DNA of 64,000 nucleotides from the NCBI RefSeq assembly GCF_947492405.1, contig NZ_CANLMP010000008.1:124001-188000 (forward strand). The letters are read 5' to 3'. Position numbers and translations under genes: made by a program. This stretch comes from an uncultured Aquimarina sp. Its GTDB lineage: Bacteria > Bacteroidota > Bacteroidia > Flavobacteriales > Flavobacteriaceae. The notes beneath the pieces were generated by a model. The model was given only the letters and a program-made list of their open reading frames with translations. It ran no database searches and had not been told where the DNA came from. Below are positions 8,885 through 18,378 of the stretch, piece by piece (position 1 is the stretch's first letter; every line of letters starts with the position of its first letter).

Positions 8885-10863
8885 TGAGGAAAATTCTATT
8901 ACTACTAACAACATTGTTGTTTTCTACTACTTTATTTTCACAAATATTTGAACCTATAAAATGGAAAAGTAGTGTTAAGGAGGAATCAGAAAATGTGTAC
9001 ACACTATATTTTGAGGCAACCTTAGAAAAAGGATGGCACATATACTCACAACATGAAGTAGAAACAGATGAAATAGCGCCAACGGCCACAGAGTTTACCT
9101 TTTCTAACGAAGACAAAGCGTATGAGCTAATAGGAGAAACATCAGAGCCAGAAGGTATTCAGAAGTTTGACAAAGTTTTCGAAATGGATATTAAGTATTT
9201 TGAAGACAATGTTGTATTTACTCAAAAAATAAAGCGTTTGGATCCTTCTTTGGAAACTGTTAAAGCTGAGGTGTTTTTTGGAGTATGTGATGATGAAAAA
9301 TGCTTAGCTCCTGATATCGTGGAGTTTACTTTAAATCTATCTGGAGAAAATCTAAATGAAGCCGCAGCTGCAGGAATTACTCCAGAAGATATCGATAAGT
9401 CAAAAGCTTTAAACGCCGAAATTAAAGGGTGGGATAAATTTCCAAAAGAAGATGTAAAAAGCCAAAGCTATCTAAAAATATTTGTATTAGGTTTCTTAGG
9501 TGGTTTAATAGCATTGTTAACTCCTTGCGTATTCCCAATGATTCCACTTACGGTGTCTTTTTTTACAAAAGGTGCTAAGGATCGTAAAAAAGGGATGATG
9601 AATGCCATACTCTATGGTCTGTTTATTTTTACAATTTATGTATTACTAAGTCTTCCGTTTCATCTTTTAGACTCTCTAGATCCCGAAATACTTAATAATA
9701 TATCGACTAATGTAACATTGAATATTATCTTTTTTGTTGTATTCATTGTATTTGCAATATCCTTTTTCGGGTATTTTGAGATTACCTTACCCGCTTCCTG
9801 GAGTAATAAAATGGATAGTAAGGCAACAAGTGTAGGAGGGATTTTAGGAGTTTTCTTTATGGCATTAACCTTAGCACTAGTTTCATTTTCTTGTACAGGT
9901 CCGATTTTAGGTTCTTTACTTGGAGGTTCATTAAGTAGTGATGGTGGAGCGATGCAATTAAGTTTCGGTATGGGAGGATTTGGTTTAGCATTAGCTTTAC
10001 CTTTCGGACTTTTTGCATTATTTCCTAATTGGTTGAATAATCTTCCTAAGAGTGGAGGATGGCTTAATGCAGTAAAAGTGGTTTTAGGGTTTATAGAACT
10101 AGCCCTAGCATTTAAATTCTTATCCAATGCAGATTTGGTAGAACATTGGGGAATTCTGAAGCGTGAAATATTTATTGGAATATGGATTGTTATAGGAATA
10201 GGATTAATGTTGTACCTCTTTGGGAAAATTCGTTTTCCACATGATAGTCCGATTAAAAAATTAAGTAAAGTAAGAGTTAGTATTGGAGTTTTAACGCTTG
10301 CTTTTGTACTCTATTTAATTCCAGGTCTTACCAATACAGCATATGCAAATCTAAAATTATTGAGTGGTTTTCCTCCTCCATTATTTTATAGTATATATGA
10401 AAAGGATACACATGGTCCTTTAGGATTAAATGCGTATACAGATTTTGTAAAAGGAGTTAAAGCAGCTAAGAAAGAAGGTAAACCAATAATGATCGATTTT
10501 ACCGGTTGGGCTTGTGTGAATTGTCGAAAGATGGAAGAACAAGTTTGGAGTAATCCCGAGATTACTAAAATTCTTAAAAACGATTATATATTGATCTCAC
10601 TTTATGTAGATGATCGAGAAAAACTTAATAAAGAAGATCAGTTTAAATTCCTGAAGTCTTCTGGTACTATAAAATCAATTAAAACTGTTGGTGACAAATG
10701 GGCTACTTTTCAAACATTAAATTTTGAAAATAACTCCCAACCATATTACGTACTAGTTGATTCTAAAATGAACCTATTAAATAAAACTACTGCGTATACT
10801 CCTAATGAAAATGAATATCTAAAATGGTTAAAAAAGGGGTTAAAGAATTTTACTAAAAAGTAA
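8884..10863 (+). CDS. dsbD: Thiol:disulfide interchange protein DsbD
   Basis: A 659-residue inner-membrane electron transporter that carries reducing power from cytosolic thioredoxin to the periplasm. In order: a signal peptide (to about residue 20), an N-terminal periplasmic domain with the Cys pair in GVCDDEKCLAP, a CcdA-like membrane core of about eight helices with the two active cysteines in LTPCVFPMIPL and SFSCTGPILG, and a C-terminal thioredoxin-like domain with GWACVNCRKME. All three redox pairs are present, so it looks functional. It overlaps tilS by one base. Together with the VKOR/TlpA proteins near 26-28 kb it shows both reducing and oxidising thiol pathways in this window. Confidence 0.95.
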   Translation: MRKILLLLTTLLFSTTLFSQIFEPIKWKSSVKEESENVYTLYFEATLEKGWHIYSQHEVETDEIAPTATEFTFSNEDKAYELIGETSEPEGIQKFDKVFEMDIKYFEDNVVFTQKIKRLDPSLETVKAEVFFGVCDDEKCLAPDIVEFTLNLSGENLNEAAAAGITPEDIDKSKALNAEIKGWDKFPKEDVKSQSYLKIFVLGFLGGLIALLTPCVFPMIPLTVSFFTKGAKDRKKGMMNAILYGLFIFTIYVLLSLPFHLLDSLDPEILNNISTNVTLNIIFFVVFIVFAISFFGYFEITLPASWSNKMDSKATSVGGILGVFFMALTLALVSFSCTGPILGSLLGGSLSSDGGAMQLSFGMGGFGLALALPFGLFALFPNWLNNLPKSGGWLNAVKVVLGFIELALAFKFLSNADLVEHWGILKREIFIGIWIVIGIGLMLYLFGKIRFPHDSPIKKLSKVRVSIGVLTLAFVLYLIPGLTNTAYANLKLLSGFPPPLFYSIYEKDTHGPLGLNAYTDFVKGVKAAKKEGKPIMIDFTGWACVNCRKMEEQVWSNPEITKILKNDYILISLYVDDREKLNKEDQFKFLKSSGTIKSIKTVGDKWATFQTLNFENNSQPYYVLVDSKMNLLNKTTAYTPNENEYLKWLKKGLKNFTKK

Positions 10864-10953
10864 ATAGCTTATAGTAGTATAGATTTTTATTATGACATTG
10901 TTGTAAGGATACGTTGAATTATCGACTTTATTCCTAATTAAAAAGTAACTAAC

Positions 10954-11604
10954 ATGTCCATGGAAAAAATCGACTTATCCCAATGTTTCCCGTTTATCGA
11001 AAATGAGCTGAAAGATGAAATGATGTCTTTTGGAGATTTTAAGAATATAGCAAAAGGCGAATATGTTGTAAGACAAGGAAGTTACTTAAGTTTTTTACCG
11101 ATCATTTTAGATGGTTTGATAAAAATGTATGCAGAAGAAGATGAAGTAGAATTTCTTCTATATTATATACATCCCAATCATTGCTGCATTCTCAGTTTTA
11201 ATCATTTGTTTAATCAGAAAGCGGTGCGCTTCTCAGCAAAAGCAGAAGAAGATACAACAGTATTGTGTTTACCCATTAATAAAGTAAAAGAATGGTTTGT
11301 AAAGTATCCTTCATTTACCCAAATTATTTTAAAAGATTTTCAGCGTAATTACGAAGATTTATTAAATACAACGAAACAAGTAGTATGTTATAAAATAGAA
11401 GAAAGGCTTATAAATTATCTGGATGAAAAAGCAAAGCTTCAAAATTGTAATATGATCCAGATGTCTCATAAAGAAATAGCATCGGATTTAGGTACATCTA
11501 GAGAAGTTGTCTCCAGAATAACGAAAAAATTACAAGCCTCTAATGTATTAGTTCAGCATAAACGACATATAGAATTGACAAGAGGAATTTATTGTCAGAA
11601 CTAA
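10954..11604 (+). CDS. Crp/Fnr-family transcriptional regulator
   Basis: A 216-residue cytosolic regulator. The N-terminal cyclic-nucleotide-binding-type beta barrel spans about residues 15-130 (KGEYVVRQGSYLSFLPIILDG), a long dimerisation helix follows, and the C terminus has a winged helix-turn-helix, MSHKEIASDLGTSREVVSRI. I see no Fnr-type N-terminal cysteine cluster, and the cAMP-contacting residues are not evident, so the ligand is unknown. It is 90 bases downstream of dsbD on the same strand, so it may be co-transcribed or have its own promoter. A very strong palindromic terminator follows. Confidence 0.88.
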   Translation: MSMEKIDLSQCFPFIENELKDEMMSFGDFKNIAKGEYVVRQGSYLSFLPIILDGLIKMYAEEDEVEFLLYYIHPNHCCILSFNHLFNQKAVRFSAKAEEDTTVLCLPINKVKEWFVKYPSFTQIILKDFQRNYEDLLNTTKQVVCYKIEERLINYLDEKAKLQNCNMIQMSHKEIASDLGTSREVVSRITKKLQASNVLVQHKRHIELTRGIYCQN

Positions 11605-11613
11605 CACGTTTTT

Positions 11614-11675
11614 AAAAAAAATAGCAGCAGAAAAACATCGCACATGTGCGATGTTTTTCTGCTGCTATTTTTTTT
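11614..11675 (+). terminator. 62-bp perfect palindrome, probably a strong (bidirectional) terminator
   Basis: Bases 11614-11644 are the exact reverse complement of 11645-11675. The arm begins with eight A residues, continues with a GC-containing core (tagcagcagaaaaacatcgc) and meets at cacatgtg, so the transcript of either strand forms a 31-bp stem followed by a U run. It starts 9 bases after the Crp/Fnr stop codon. No gene converges from the right, so the bidirectional capacity is unused at this site. Confidence 0.85.
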
Positions 11676-11818
11676 TGAATAAAACATTTTAATTTATTGA
11701 TTTTCAGATATTTAAATAACATTTTTTTAACGTTTTAGAGTGACTTTTATCACCGTTTTTCACCTTTATGAGCTTATATATTTGCTTCATATTGATGAAC
11801 AAAAAAAATGTATAAATC

Positions 11819-14191
11819 ATGAAAAACAATTTTATTTATTTAATTATTGGACTGTTTACTTTTATCTCATGTAGTGAAGATGATGATATAGTAATACCGC
11901 CAGATGGAGGAACTGATGAAGTAATTAATCAGGTAGTTTTTAACGAAGTTAGATATCAAGGAACAGACTTGATAGAAATCTTTAACAAAGGAAATCAGGA
12001 AGCTGATTTAAGTGATTACTGGTTATGTTTAGGACCAGGAACTTATGAAAGAATAGGTGATCTAACACCAGAGAGTGGCAGTGTTGTGACTCCCGCAGGA
12101 GGATATTTGGTATTATCATATGATTTACCGGATAATTCAGGAGGTTTAGGATTATATTCTTCTAATGCTTTTACGGATGCCGATGCCATGGTCGATTTTG
12201 TTCAATATGGAGCAGGAGGAAGCGCAAGAGAAAATATCGCCGTTGCTGCTGGTATATGGACCGCTGGAGAGTTCGTACCTACAATAACTAGCACTGATAA
12301 TAGTATTGTATTTGATGGAGACGGAAATGGAGCAGCAAATTGGGCCGAAACAACAACGGTGACTTTCGGGGCAGAAAACGTATTGACGATGCCAGATAAC
12401 AGTGTACGTTCTATAGTTATTAATGAAGTGAATTATGGAGAGGATAAATTAATTGAATTATGGAACAATGGAACAGTTGCAGTAGATATTTCAACATACT
12501 GGTTATGTTTGGGACCTGGACAATATGTTCAGATGCAAAACGCTACCATCACTAGCGGAGATGCTAATTTAGATCCAGGTGAATTTTTAGTTGTAAATTG
12601 GGATGAACTAACCAATAGCGAAGGGTTGGGATTATATGCGAACAACTCGTTTACAAGTGCTGATGCAATTATGGACTTTGTACAATGGGGATCTGCAGGA
12701 AGTGCCAGAGAGAATGTAGCAGTGACTGCAGGAATTTGGACCGCTGGAGATTTTGTACCAGAAGTAAGATTGCCTAGCTACAGTATAGCGTATGATGGAG
12801 AAGGAGATGCAGCAACTGATTGGAATGAGACCATTAACCCAACTTTCGGATTAGGAAATGCAACACCTATCGAAACAACTACTTTTTCGGTGACAATTAG
12901 CAATACAATTAATTACTTAAATGTACATACATTTACTACTCCAGTTGGAGCAGCCACTCCTGGACCATTAACAACAAATGGCGCTCAATATGAAGTGTCT
13001 TTTAAAGCCGTTCAAGGTACGAAGTTTACTCCAGTTACGATGATGGGGAATAGTAATGACTGGTTCTTAGCGCCTACAGATCTTGATGGAATAGATTTAT
13101 TCCCTAATGGTCAAGCGCTTAATGGTGTAGATATTGCTAGTCAACTTTCATTATATGACCTAGGAACAGAAGCGGATAATGATCCAGCTACTTTTCCACC
13201 GGCAGGAGCTAATGTCGGTCCTGCAGATGCGAATCCATTAGTTCGTTTAGTAGACGGCAGAGGTACTGGAGATATTTATATGACCGCAATATTAGATTAT
13301 GCTAATGGGGATGGAAATTCTGCGGGAACATTTACCTTAACCATTACAGCAATTAATGCTCCTAATGCGGGTATGGCACCAAGTTCAACCAATGGGTTTG
13401 TAATCACTCCAGGGATTGTTGTATTACACGCACAAGGAGAGCCATTATTTACTATTGGAGAAGAAGATAGAGGTGTTGGTTTAGAAGGTATTGCAGAAGA
13501 TGGTATGCCAGGAGTTTTATACGACTGGTTTACTGAAACAGGATCTCAAGGAACTCCGTTACGTTTATCATCATCATTAACACCTTTTTCGCCAGCTTTT
13601 ATTTATGCTTTTAATACGGATAGAGATCCATGGTTTACCCAAGGAGAAGAAACTAAAGCAGCAAATGGTTTAGAAGAAATTGCCGAGGATGGTGATAGAT
13701 CAATAGCCTATAATTACCTAAAAGATTTTGGAATTCCTGTATCACTAAGTAATGAATCAGGTCCGATTATGCCTGGTGGATCCCAAACTTTTACTATCGA
13801 AGTGCCAAGAGGTCAAGATTATAAGTTCGGTTTCGGAACTATGTTTGTAAAGTCAAATGATTGGGTAGTAAGCTATAATAATGCAGGATTACCATTATTC
13901 GGAGAAGATGGAACTACTCCATACTCAGGTACAGATCTAAGTACTAAAACCTATCTGTATGATGCAGGTACAGAAGAAGACCAACCTGTAGGATTCGGAA
14001 TGGATCAAGTAATGAACCAATCAGGACCAAATACTGGAAGTGCAGATGGGAATACTGTTATCAGAAGAGTATCCGATTTAGAAGACGTGCAATTTGGAAA
14101 AGGAATAATCAGTAGTCCTCCTGGTGTAACCTGGTCTGGAGATTCTAGAGGAGGATACAATATCATAGAGATTAATATTTTGCCGCAATAA
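11819..14191 (+). CDS. Lipoprotein with two lamin-tail-like and spondin-like domains
   Basis: A 790-residue surface or outer-membrane lipoprotein candidate (lipobox FISC, Cys19, followed by Ser-Glu-Asp-Asp). Residues about 35-190 and 195-345 are two copies of a lamin-tail-domain-like module, each with a VxNEVxY start, SxYWLCLGPG and the repeated SAREN(I/V)AV segment with GIWTAG(E/D)FVP. From about 350 to the end come segments resembling bacterial Spondin_N domains: GNSNDWFLAPTDLDG with GTEADNDP in one, and KSNDWVVSYNNAG with GTEEDQP in another, plus GLEGIAEDG and GLEEIAEDG in between. Such modules mediate binding rather than catalysis. The gene is monocistronic, with a terminator before the next gene. 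The domain names are my recognition and were not searched. Confidence 0.75.
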   Translation: MKNNFIYLIIGLFTFISCSEDDDIVIPPDGGTDEVINQVVFNEVRYQGTDLIEIFNKGNQEADLSDYWLCLGPGTYERIGDLTPESGSVVTPAGGYLVLSYDLPDNSGGLGLYSSNAFTDADAMVDFVQYGAGGSARENIAVAAGIWTAGEFVPTITSTDNSIVFDGDGNGAANWAETTTVTFGAENVLTMPDNSVRSIVINEVNYGEDKLIELWNNGTVAVDISTYWLCLGPGQYVQMQNATITSGDANLDPGEFLVVNWDELTNSEGLGLYANNSFTSADAIMDFVQWGSAGSARENVAVTAGIWTAGDFVPEVRLPSYSIAYDGEGDAATDWNETINPTFGLGNATPIETTTFSVTISNTINYLNVHTFTTPVGAATPGPLTTNGAQYEVSFKAVQGTKFTPVTMMGNSNDWFLAPTDLDGIDLFPNGQALNGVDIASQLSLYDLGTEADNDPATFPPAGANVGPADANPLVRLVDGRGTGDIYMTAILDYANGDGNSAGTFTLTITAINAPNAGMAPSSTNGFVITPGIVVLHAQGEPLFTIGEEDRGVGLEGIAEDGMPGVLYDWFTETGSQGTPLRLSSSLTPFSPAFIYAFNTDRDPWFTQGEETKAANGLEEIAEDGDRSIAYNYLKDFGIPVSLSNESGPIMPGGSQTFTIEVPRGQDYKFGFGTMFVKSNDWVVSYNNAGLPLFGEDGTTPYSGTDLSTKTYLYDAGTEEDQPVGFGMDQVMNQSGPNTGSADGNTVIRRVSDLEDVQFGKGIISSPPGVTWSGDSRGGYNIIEINILPQ

Positions 14192-14236
14192 GTAACTGAG
14201 AACTTAATAGATTTGGGTATATAAGTTCTTAGCATC

Positions 14237-14268
14237 AATGGACCTTCAGTTTACGCTGAAGGTTCATT
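14237..14268 (+). terminator. Rho-independent terminator after the spondin-like lipoprotein gene
   Basis: The inverted repeat accttcag(t)/(g)ctgaaggt with loop ttac (core 14242-14263), extended by outer A-T, G-C and G-T pairs, is followed by a T-rich tail (tttgttttta). It lies 46 bases after the stop codon. Confidence 0.75.
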
Positions 14269-14371
14269 TGTTTTTAGTAAGATACCTGGGGAAGATTGTT
14301 AAAATCTCCTTAAAAGGAAGCGTGTCAGCATTCCATTTTTTTATCTTCAGCATTCAACTAAACTCAAACAA

Positions 14372-16273
14372 ATGCGATCAATTAGAATACTAGTATTATC
14401 TCTTTTTAGCTTTATGATTTTTGTTACTTCCTGTGCTAAAAAAGAAGAAACCCCTATAAAAGCGGAGGTTCAAAAAACAGATGAAGGAACCGAAGAAAAG
14501 AATGCTTATGAAGTAAAAGATTATTATTCTAAACAGGAAGTAGATATTGTAATGAGAGATGGAACTAAACTCCATACCACAATTTATTCTCCTAAGGATA
14601 CCAGTAAAGAGTATCCCATCTTAATGCAAAGAACTCCTTATAGTTCTCGCCCTTATGGAGAAGGCGAATTTCGATCTAAAATTGGCCCTAATGAATTTTT
14701 GATGAAAGAAGGTAATATTATAGTATATCAAGATGTACGAGGAAGATGGATGAGTGAAGGAGTATATGATAATATGCGAGCATATATTCCTAATAAAAAA
14801 GACAAACAGTTTGATGAGGCAAGTGATACCTATGATACCATCGAATGGCTAGTAAACAATGTAGAAAATACTAATGGAAAAGTAGGGATTTGGGGTATTT
14901 CGTACCCAGGTTTTTATGCTACCTATTCTTTGTTAGATTCGCATCCTGCATTAAAAGCAGTTTCTCCGCAAGCCTGTATTGGAGATTTCTTTTTTGATGA
15001 TTTTCATCACAATGGAGCATATTTATTGAGTTATTGGAGAGCCACAGCAGTATTTGGGTATGAAAAAACAGAACCAGTAAAAGAAAGTTGGTATACGTTT
15101 CCAGAATTAAAAACTAAAGATCAATATCAATTTTTCTTAGATGCTGGTCCGCTGAGTACGTTAGATCAATATTATAAAGAAGATAATGTTTTCTGGACGC
15201 AATTAAAAGAACATCCTAATTATGATGACTTTTGGCAAAAAAGAGGAATCATACAGCACCTTAAAGATATTAAACCAGCTGTGATGGTAGTAGGAGGGTT
15301 GTTTGATGCAGAGGACTTGTATGGACCTTTCGAAACGTATGAGAAAATAGAAAACAATAGTGAGAATTATAATATCATGGTCTTTGGACCTTGGAGTCAT
15401 GGAGATTGGGCAAGAAATAAAAAACGTCAGGCTATTGGGAACGTATATTTTGGAGATGATATTTCTCTAAATTTCCAAAAGAATATAGAATCAAAATTCT
15501 TTAATCATTTTCTAAAAGGAAATGGAGAAAAGAATACAGGACTTTCAGAAATTCAGATTTTTGACACAGGAAAAAAGGAATGGAATACCTATGATAGTTG
15601 GCCACCAAAAAATACAGAAAAGAGAACAATGTATTTGTCAGGGGATGATTTAACAGAAAGTGCAGGGAAAGGGTTTTCAGAATTTATTAGTGATCCTAAA
15701 AAACCTGTTCCTTATTCAGAAGATATAAAAATGGTATTTACACCAAGAAAGTACATGACTGATGATCAGCGTTTTGCTGCAAGACGTCCGGATGTATTAG
15801 TGTATGAAACTCCTGTGCTTACAGAAGATATGACACTTTCTGGCGAAGTTTTGGCAAAATTAAAAGTTGCTACTACTGGAACAGCTGCTGATTGGATAGT
15901 AAAAATAGTGGATGTATACCCTCCTGATGCAGAAGATACAGAAGAAACTCAAGCATATCTAAAAATGTCTAATTATCATATGATGGTTCGGAGTGAAGTG
16001 CTAAGAGGGAGATTTAGAAACAGTTTCAGCAAGCCAGAACCATTTGTGCCAAATCAGAAAACAGAAGTAACTATTAAACTTCAGGATGTACACCATACTT
16101 TTATGAAAGGACATAAACTGCAAATTCAGGTACAGAGTACTTGGTTTCCATATATAGATTTAAATCCGCAAACATTTGTTCCAAATATTTTTAAAGCAAA
16201 AGCATCTGATTTTACAAAGCAGACCCATAAAGTATTTGATGATTCATCAATAGAAATTTCCGTTTTGAAATAA
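14372..16273 (+). CDS. CocE/NonD family hydrolase (X-Pro dipeptidyl-peptidase S15 type), lipoprotein
   Basis: A 633-residue protein with a lipoprotein signal (FVTSC followed by AKKEE). The S15/CocE alpha/beta-hydrolase domain begins at DIVMRDGTKLHTTIYSP. The nucleophile elbow is GIWGISYPGFYATY (Ser in GxSYPG), the acid Asp is probably in GLFDAEDLYGP, and the catalytic His is in FGPWSHGDW. The C-terminal jelly-roll domain (from about residue 470) ends in HKLQIQVQSTWFP. Length and motifs fit family members that cleave acyl, ester or Xaa-Pro substrates; the substrate cannot be told. The following DUF885 gene starts 33 bases later, so a two-gene operon of peptidase-like lipoproteins is likely. 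Confidence 0.9.
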   Translation: MRSIRILVLSLFSFMIFVTSCAKKEETPIKAEVQKTDEGTEEKNAYEVKDYYSKQEVDIVMRDGTKLHTTIYSPKDTSKEYPILMQRTPYSSRPYGEGEFRSKIGPNEFLMKEGNIIVYQDVRGRWMSEGVYDNMRAYIPNKKDKQFDEASDTYDTIEWLVNNVENTNGKVGIWGISYPGFYATYSLLDSHPALKAVSPQACIGDFFFDDFHHNGAYLLSYWRATAVFGYEKTEPVKESWYTFPELKTKDQYQFFLDAGPLSTLDQYYKEDNVFWTQLKEHPNYDDFWQKRGIIQHLKDIKPAVMVVGGLFDAEDLYGPFETYEKIENNSENYNIMVFGPWSHGDWARNKKRQAIGNVYFGDDISLNFQKNIESKFFNHFLKGNGEKNTGLSEIQIFDTGKKEWNTYDSWPPKNTEKRTMYLSGDDLTESAGKGFSEFISDPKKPVPYSEDIKMVFTPRKYMTDDQRFAARRPDVLVYETPVLTEDMTLSGEVLAKLKVATTGTAADWIVKIVDVYPPDAEDTEETQAYLKMSNYHMMVRSEVLRGRFRNSFSKPEPFVPNQKTEVTIKLQDVHHTFMKGHKLQIQVQSTWFPYIDLNPQTFVPNIFKAKASDFTKQTHKVFDDSSIEISVLK

Positions 16274-16306
16274 ACTAAACTTACGAACCTTAATACCCTG
16301 AAAAAG

Positions 16307-18175
16307 ATGAATAATGTAAGATTAAGCATCGTGTTTATTTTCTCTCTACTTATATTTTTTAGTTGTAAAAATGAGAATGAAAAAAGCGAAATTATTATCT
16401 CTAATAAAAAACAAATAGAAGTACATTCTAAAAAACTTAATGATTGGTTTGAAAACCAGTTTCAGGAAGAAGTTGATGACTCTCCTATGATGCAAACCTA
16501 TTTAGGAATTAAGACAGAAGACTATGGTAAATGGGATGATATTTCATCTAAAAAAGAAGTTCAAGACTTGGAAAAAGCAAAAAAACAGCTTAGGTACCTA
16601 AAAGATTCGGTGAATGTTTCTAAGCTTGATAAAGCTACTTTATTAAGTTTTAGGCTAATGAAAATGGATTTAGAAAATACCATAGAAGATTTTCAATATC
16701 GTTTTTATAATTACCCTGTAAATCAAATGCACGGAATGCAGGCAGAGATTCCGGCATTTTTGATAAATATGCATCGTATTGAAAACAAAAGTGATGCTGA
16801 GGCTTATGTTTCAAGGCTAGAAGGGGTGAATGAGTTGTTTAGTCAATTGGTAGGAAATATAAAAATCAGAGAAAAGAATGGTATTGTTCCTCCTAAGTTT
16901 GTTTTTGCCAAAGTCCTCAATGATAGCAGAAATTTAATAACAGGAAAACCTTTTGACCAATCAAACAATGAGAGTACATTATTATCCGATTTTAAAAGCA
17001 AAGTAGAAAAGTTAGAACTTCCGGATGATGAGAAAAAGGTATTGGTTTCTAAAGCTGAAACCGCACTACAGGAAGCTGTAAAACCGGGATATGATAAATT
17101 AATCGAAATACTGGAGGATCAACAACAAAGAGCAACAGTAGATGATGGTGCTTGGAAATTCCCGAAAGGGAATACATTTTATAATAATGCTTTAAAGCGT
17201 ACTACCACAACGGGAATATCCGCAGAAGAAATTCATCAATTAGGACTGGATGAGGTTGCTAGAATTCATAAAGAAATGAAGGACATCATGACAGAGCTTA
17301 AATATGAAGGGACATTACAAGATTTCTTTAAGTTTATGAAGGAAGATGAAAGGTTTTATTATAACAATGATGAAGAAGGTAAGGCTGCATATCTAAAAAG
17401 AGCCGTAGGATTAATAGATAATATGAAATCCAGGATGGATGAACTTTTTATTACAAAACCAAAGGCGGATATTGTGGTGAAAGCCGTAGAACCTTTCCGA
17501 GAAAAAAGCGCAGGAAAAGCTTTTTATCAAAGAGGAACACCGGATGGCTCCAGACCTGGAACTTATTATGCAAATTTGTATGATATGGAAGCGATGCCAA
17601 AATATCAAATGGAAGCTTTGGCATATCACGAAGGGATTCCTGGACATCATATGCAGATTTCCATTGCCCAGGAATTGAAAGACGTTCCTAAGTTTAGAAA
17701 ATTTGGTGGATATACAGCTTATGTTGAAGGATGGGGATTGTATAATGAGTTTTTACCAAAAGAAATAGGACTGTATAACAACCCTTATTCGGATTTTGGG
17801 AGATTAGCGATGGAATTATGGAGAGCGTGCAGGTTAGTAGTTGATACTGGTATACATGCTAAGAAATGGACAAGAGAAGAAGGGATTAAATATTACACAG
17901 ATAATACGCCAAATGCAGAAAGTGATGCTATAAAAATGGTAGAGAGACACATCGTTATGCCAGGTCAGGCTACAGCGTATAAAATAGGAATGAATAAGAT
18001 CCTGGAATTAAGAGAAGCATCCAGATCAAAGCTTGGGAATGAGTTATTTGATATAAGGGAGTTTCATGAGGTTATTTTAACGAATGGAGCAGTGCCACTT
18101 ACTGTTTTAGAAGACTTAGTGAATGAATGGATAGAATTAAAAAGTAATTCTTCTAAAATAGAAGAAAGCTCTTAA
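16307..18175 (+). CDS. DUF885 family metallopeptidase-like lipoprotein
   Basis: A 622-residue protein with a lipoprotein signal (LLIFFSC then KNENEK). The hallmark is EALAYHEGIPGHHMQ, the HEGxPGHH zinc-binding motif of the DUF885 family, followed by GGYTAYVEGWGLYNEF, which likely supplies another metal ligand. The rest is largely helical. Family members are thought to be membrane-anchored metallopeptidases; no substrate can be assigned. It follows the CocE-like hydrolase gene closely in the same direction, suggesting joint peptide degradation, and is followed by its own terminator. Confidence 0.9.
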   Translation: MNNVRLSIVFIFSLLIFFSCKNENEKSEIIISNKKQIEVHSKKLNDWFENQFQEEVDDSPMMQTYLGIKTEDYGKWDDISSKKEVQDLEKAKKQLRYLKDSVNVSKLDKATLLSFRLMKMDLENTIEDFQYRFYNYPVNQMHGMQAEIPAFLINMHRIENKSDAEAYVSRLEGVNELFSQLVGNIKIREKNGIVPPKFVFAKVLNDSRNLITGKPFDQSNNESTLLSDFKSKVEKLELPDDEKKVLVSKAETALQEAVKPGYDKLIEILEDQQQRATVDDGAWKFPKGNTFYNNALKRTTTTGISAEEIHQLGLDEVARIHKEMKDIMTELKYEGTLQDFFKFMKEDERFYYNNDEEGKAAYLKRAVGLIDNMKSRMDELFITKPKADIVVKAVEPFREKSAGKAFYQRGTPDGSRPGTYYANLYDMEAMPKYQMEALAYHEGIPGHHMQISIAQELKDVPKFRKFGGYTAYVEGWGLYNEFLPKEIGLYNNPYSDFGRLAMELWRACRLVVDTGIHAKKWTREEGIKYYTDNTPNAESDAIKMVERHIVMPGQATAYKIGMNKILELREASRSKLGNELFDIREFHEVILTNGAVPLTVLEDLVNEWIELKSNSSKIEESS

Positions 18176-18208
18176 TAATAGCGTTTTTTTAATTAGTAAT
18201 AAATATAT

Positions 18209-18235
18209 GCCTTTCATTACTTGAGAGGCTTTTTT
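18209..18235 (+). terminator. Rho-independent terminator after the DUF885 gene
   Basis: The stem gcctttc/gagaggc (18209-18215 with 18223-18229, one T-G wobble) and loop attactt are followed by six T residues. Confidence 0.75.
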
Positions 18236-18378
18236 GTATCAAGAATTAAGAGCTATTTACGGTAAACCTATAAATAAAAGTAAGAATAAGACTACTTTAT
18301 TATAAATATTTAGTTTTAATTATGTATTTTGTGGATAAATTATGATTTTTATCTGTTTTAAGCCTCAAAATAGAACGT

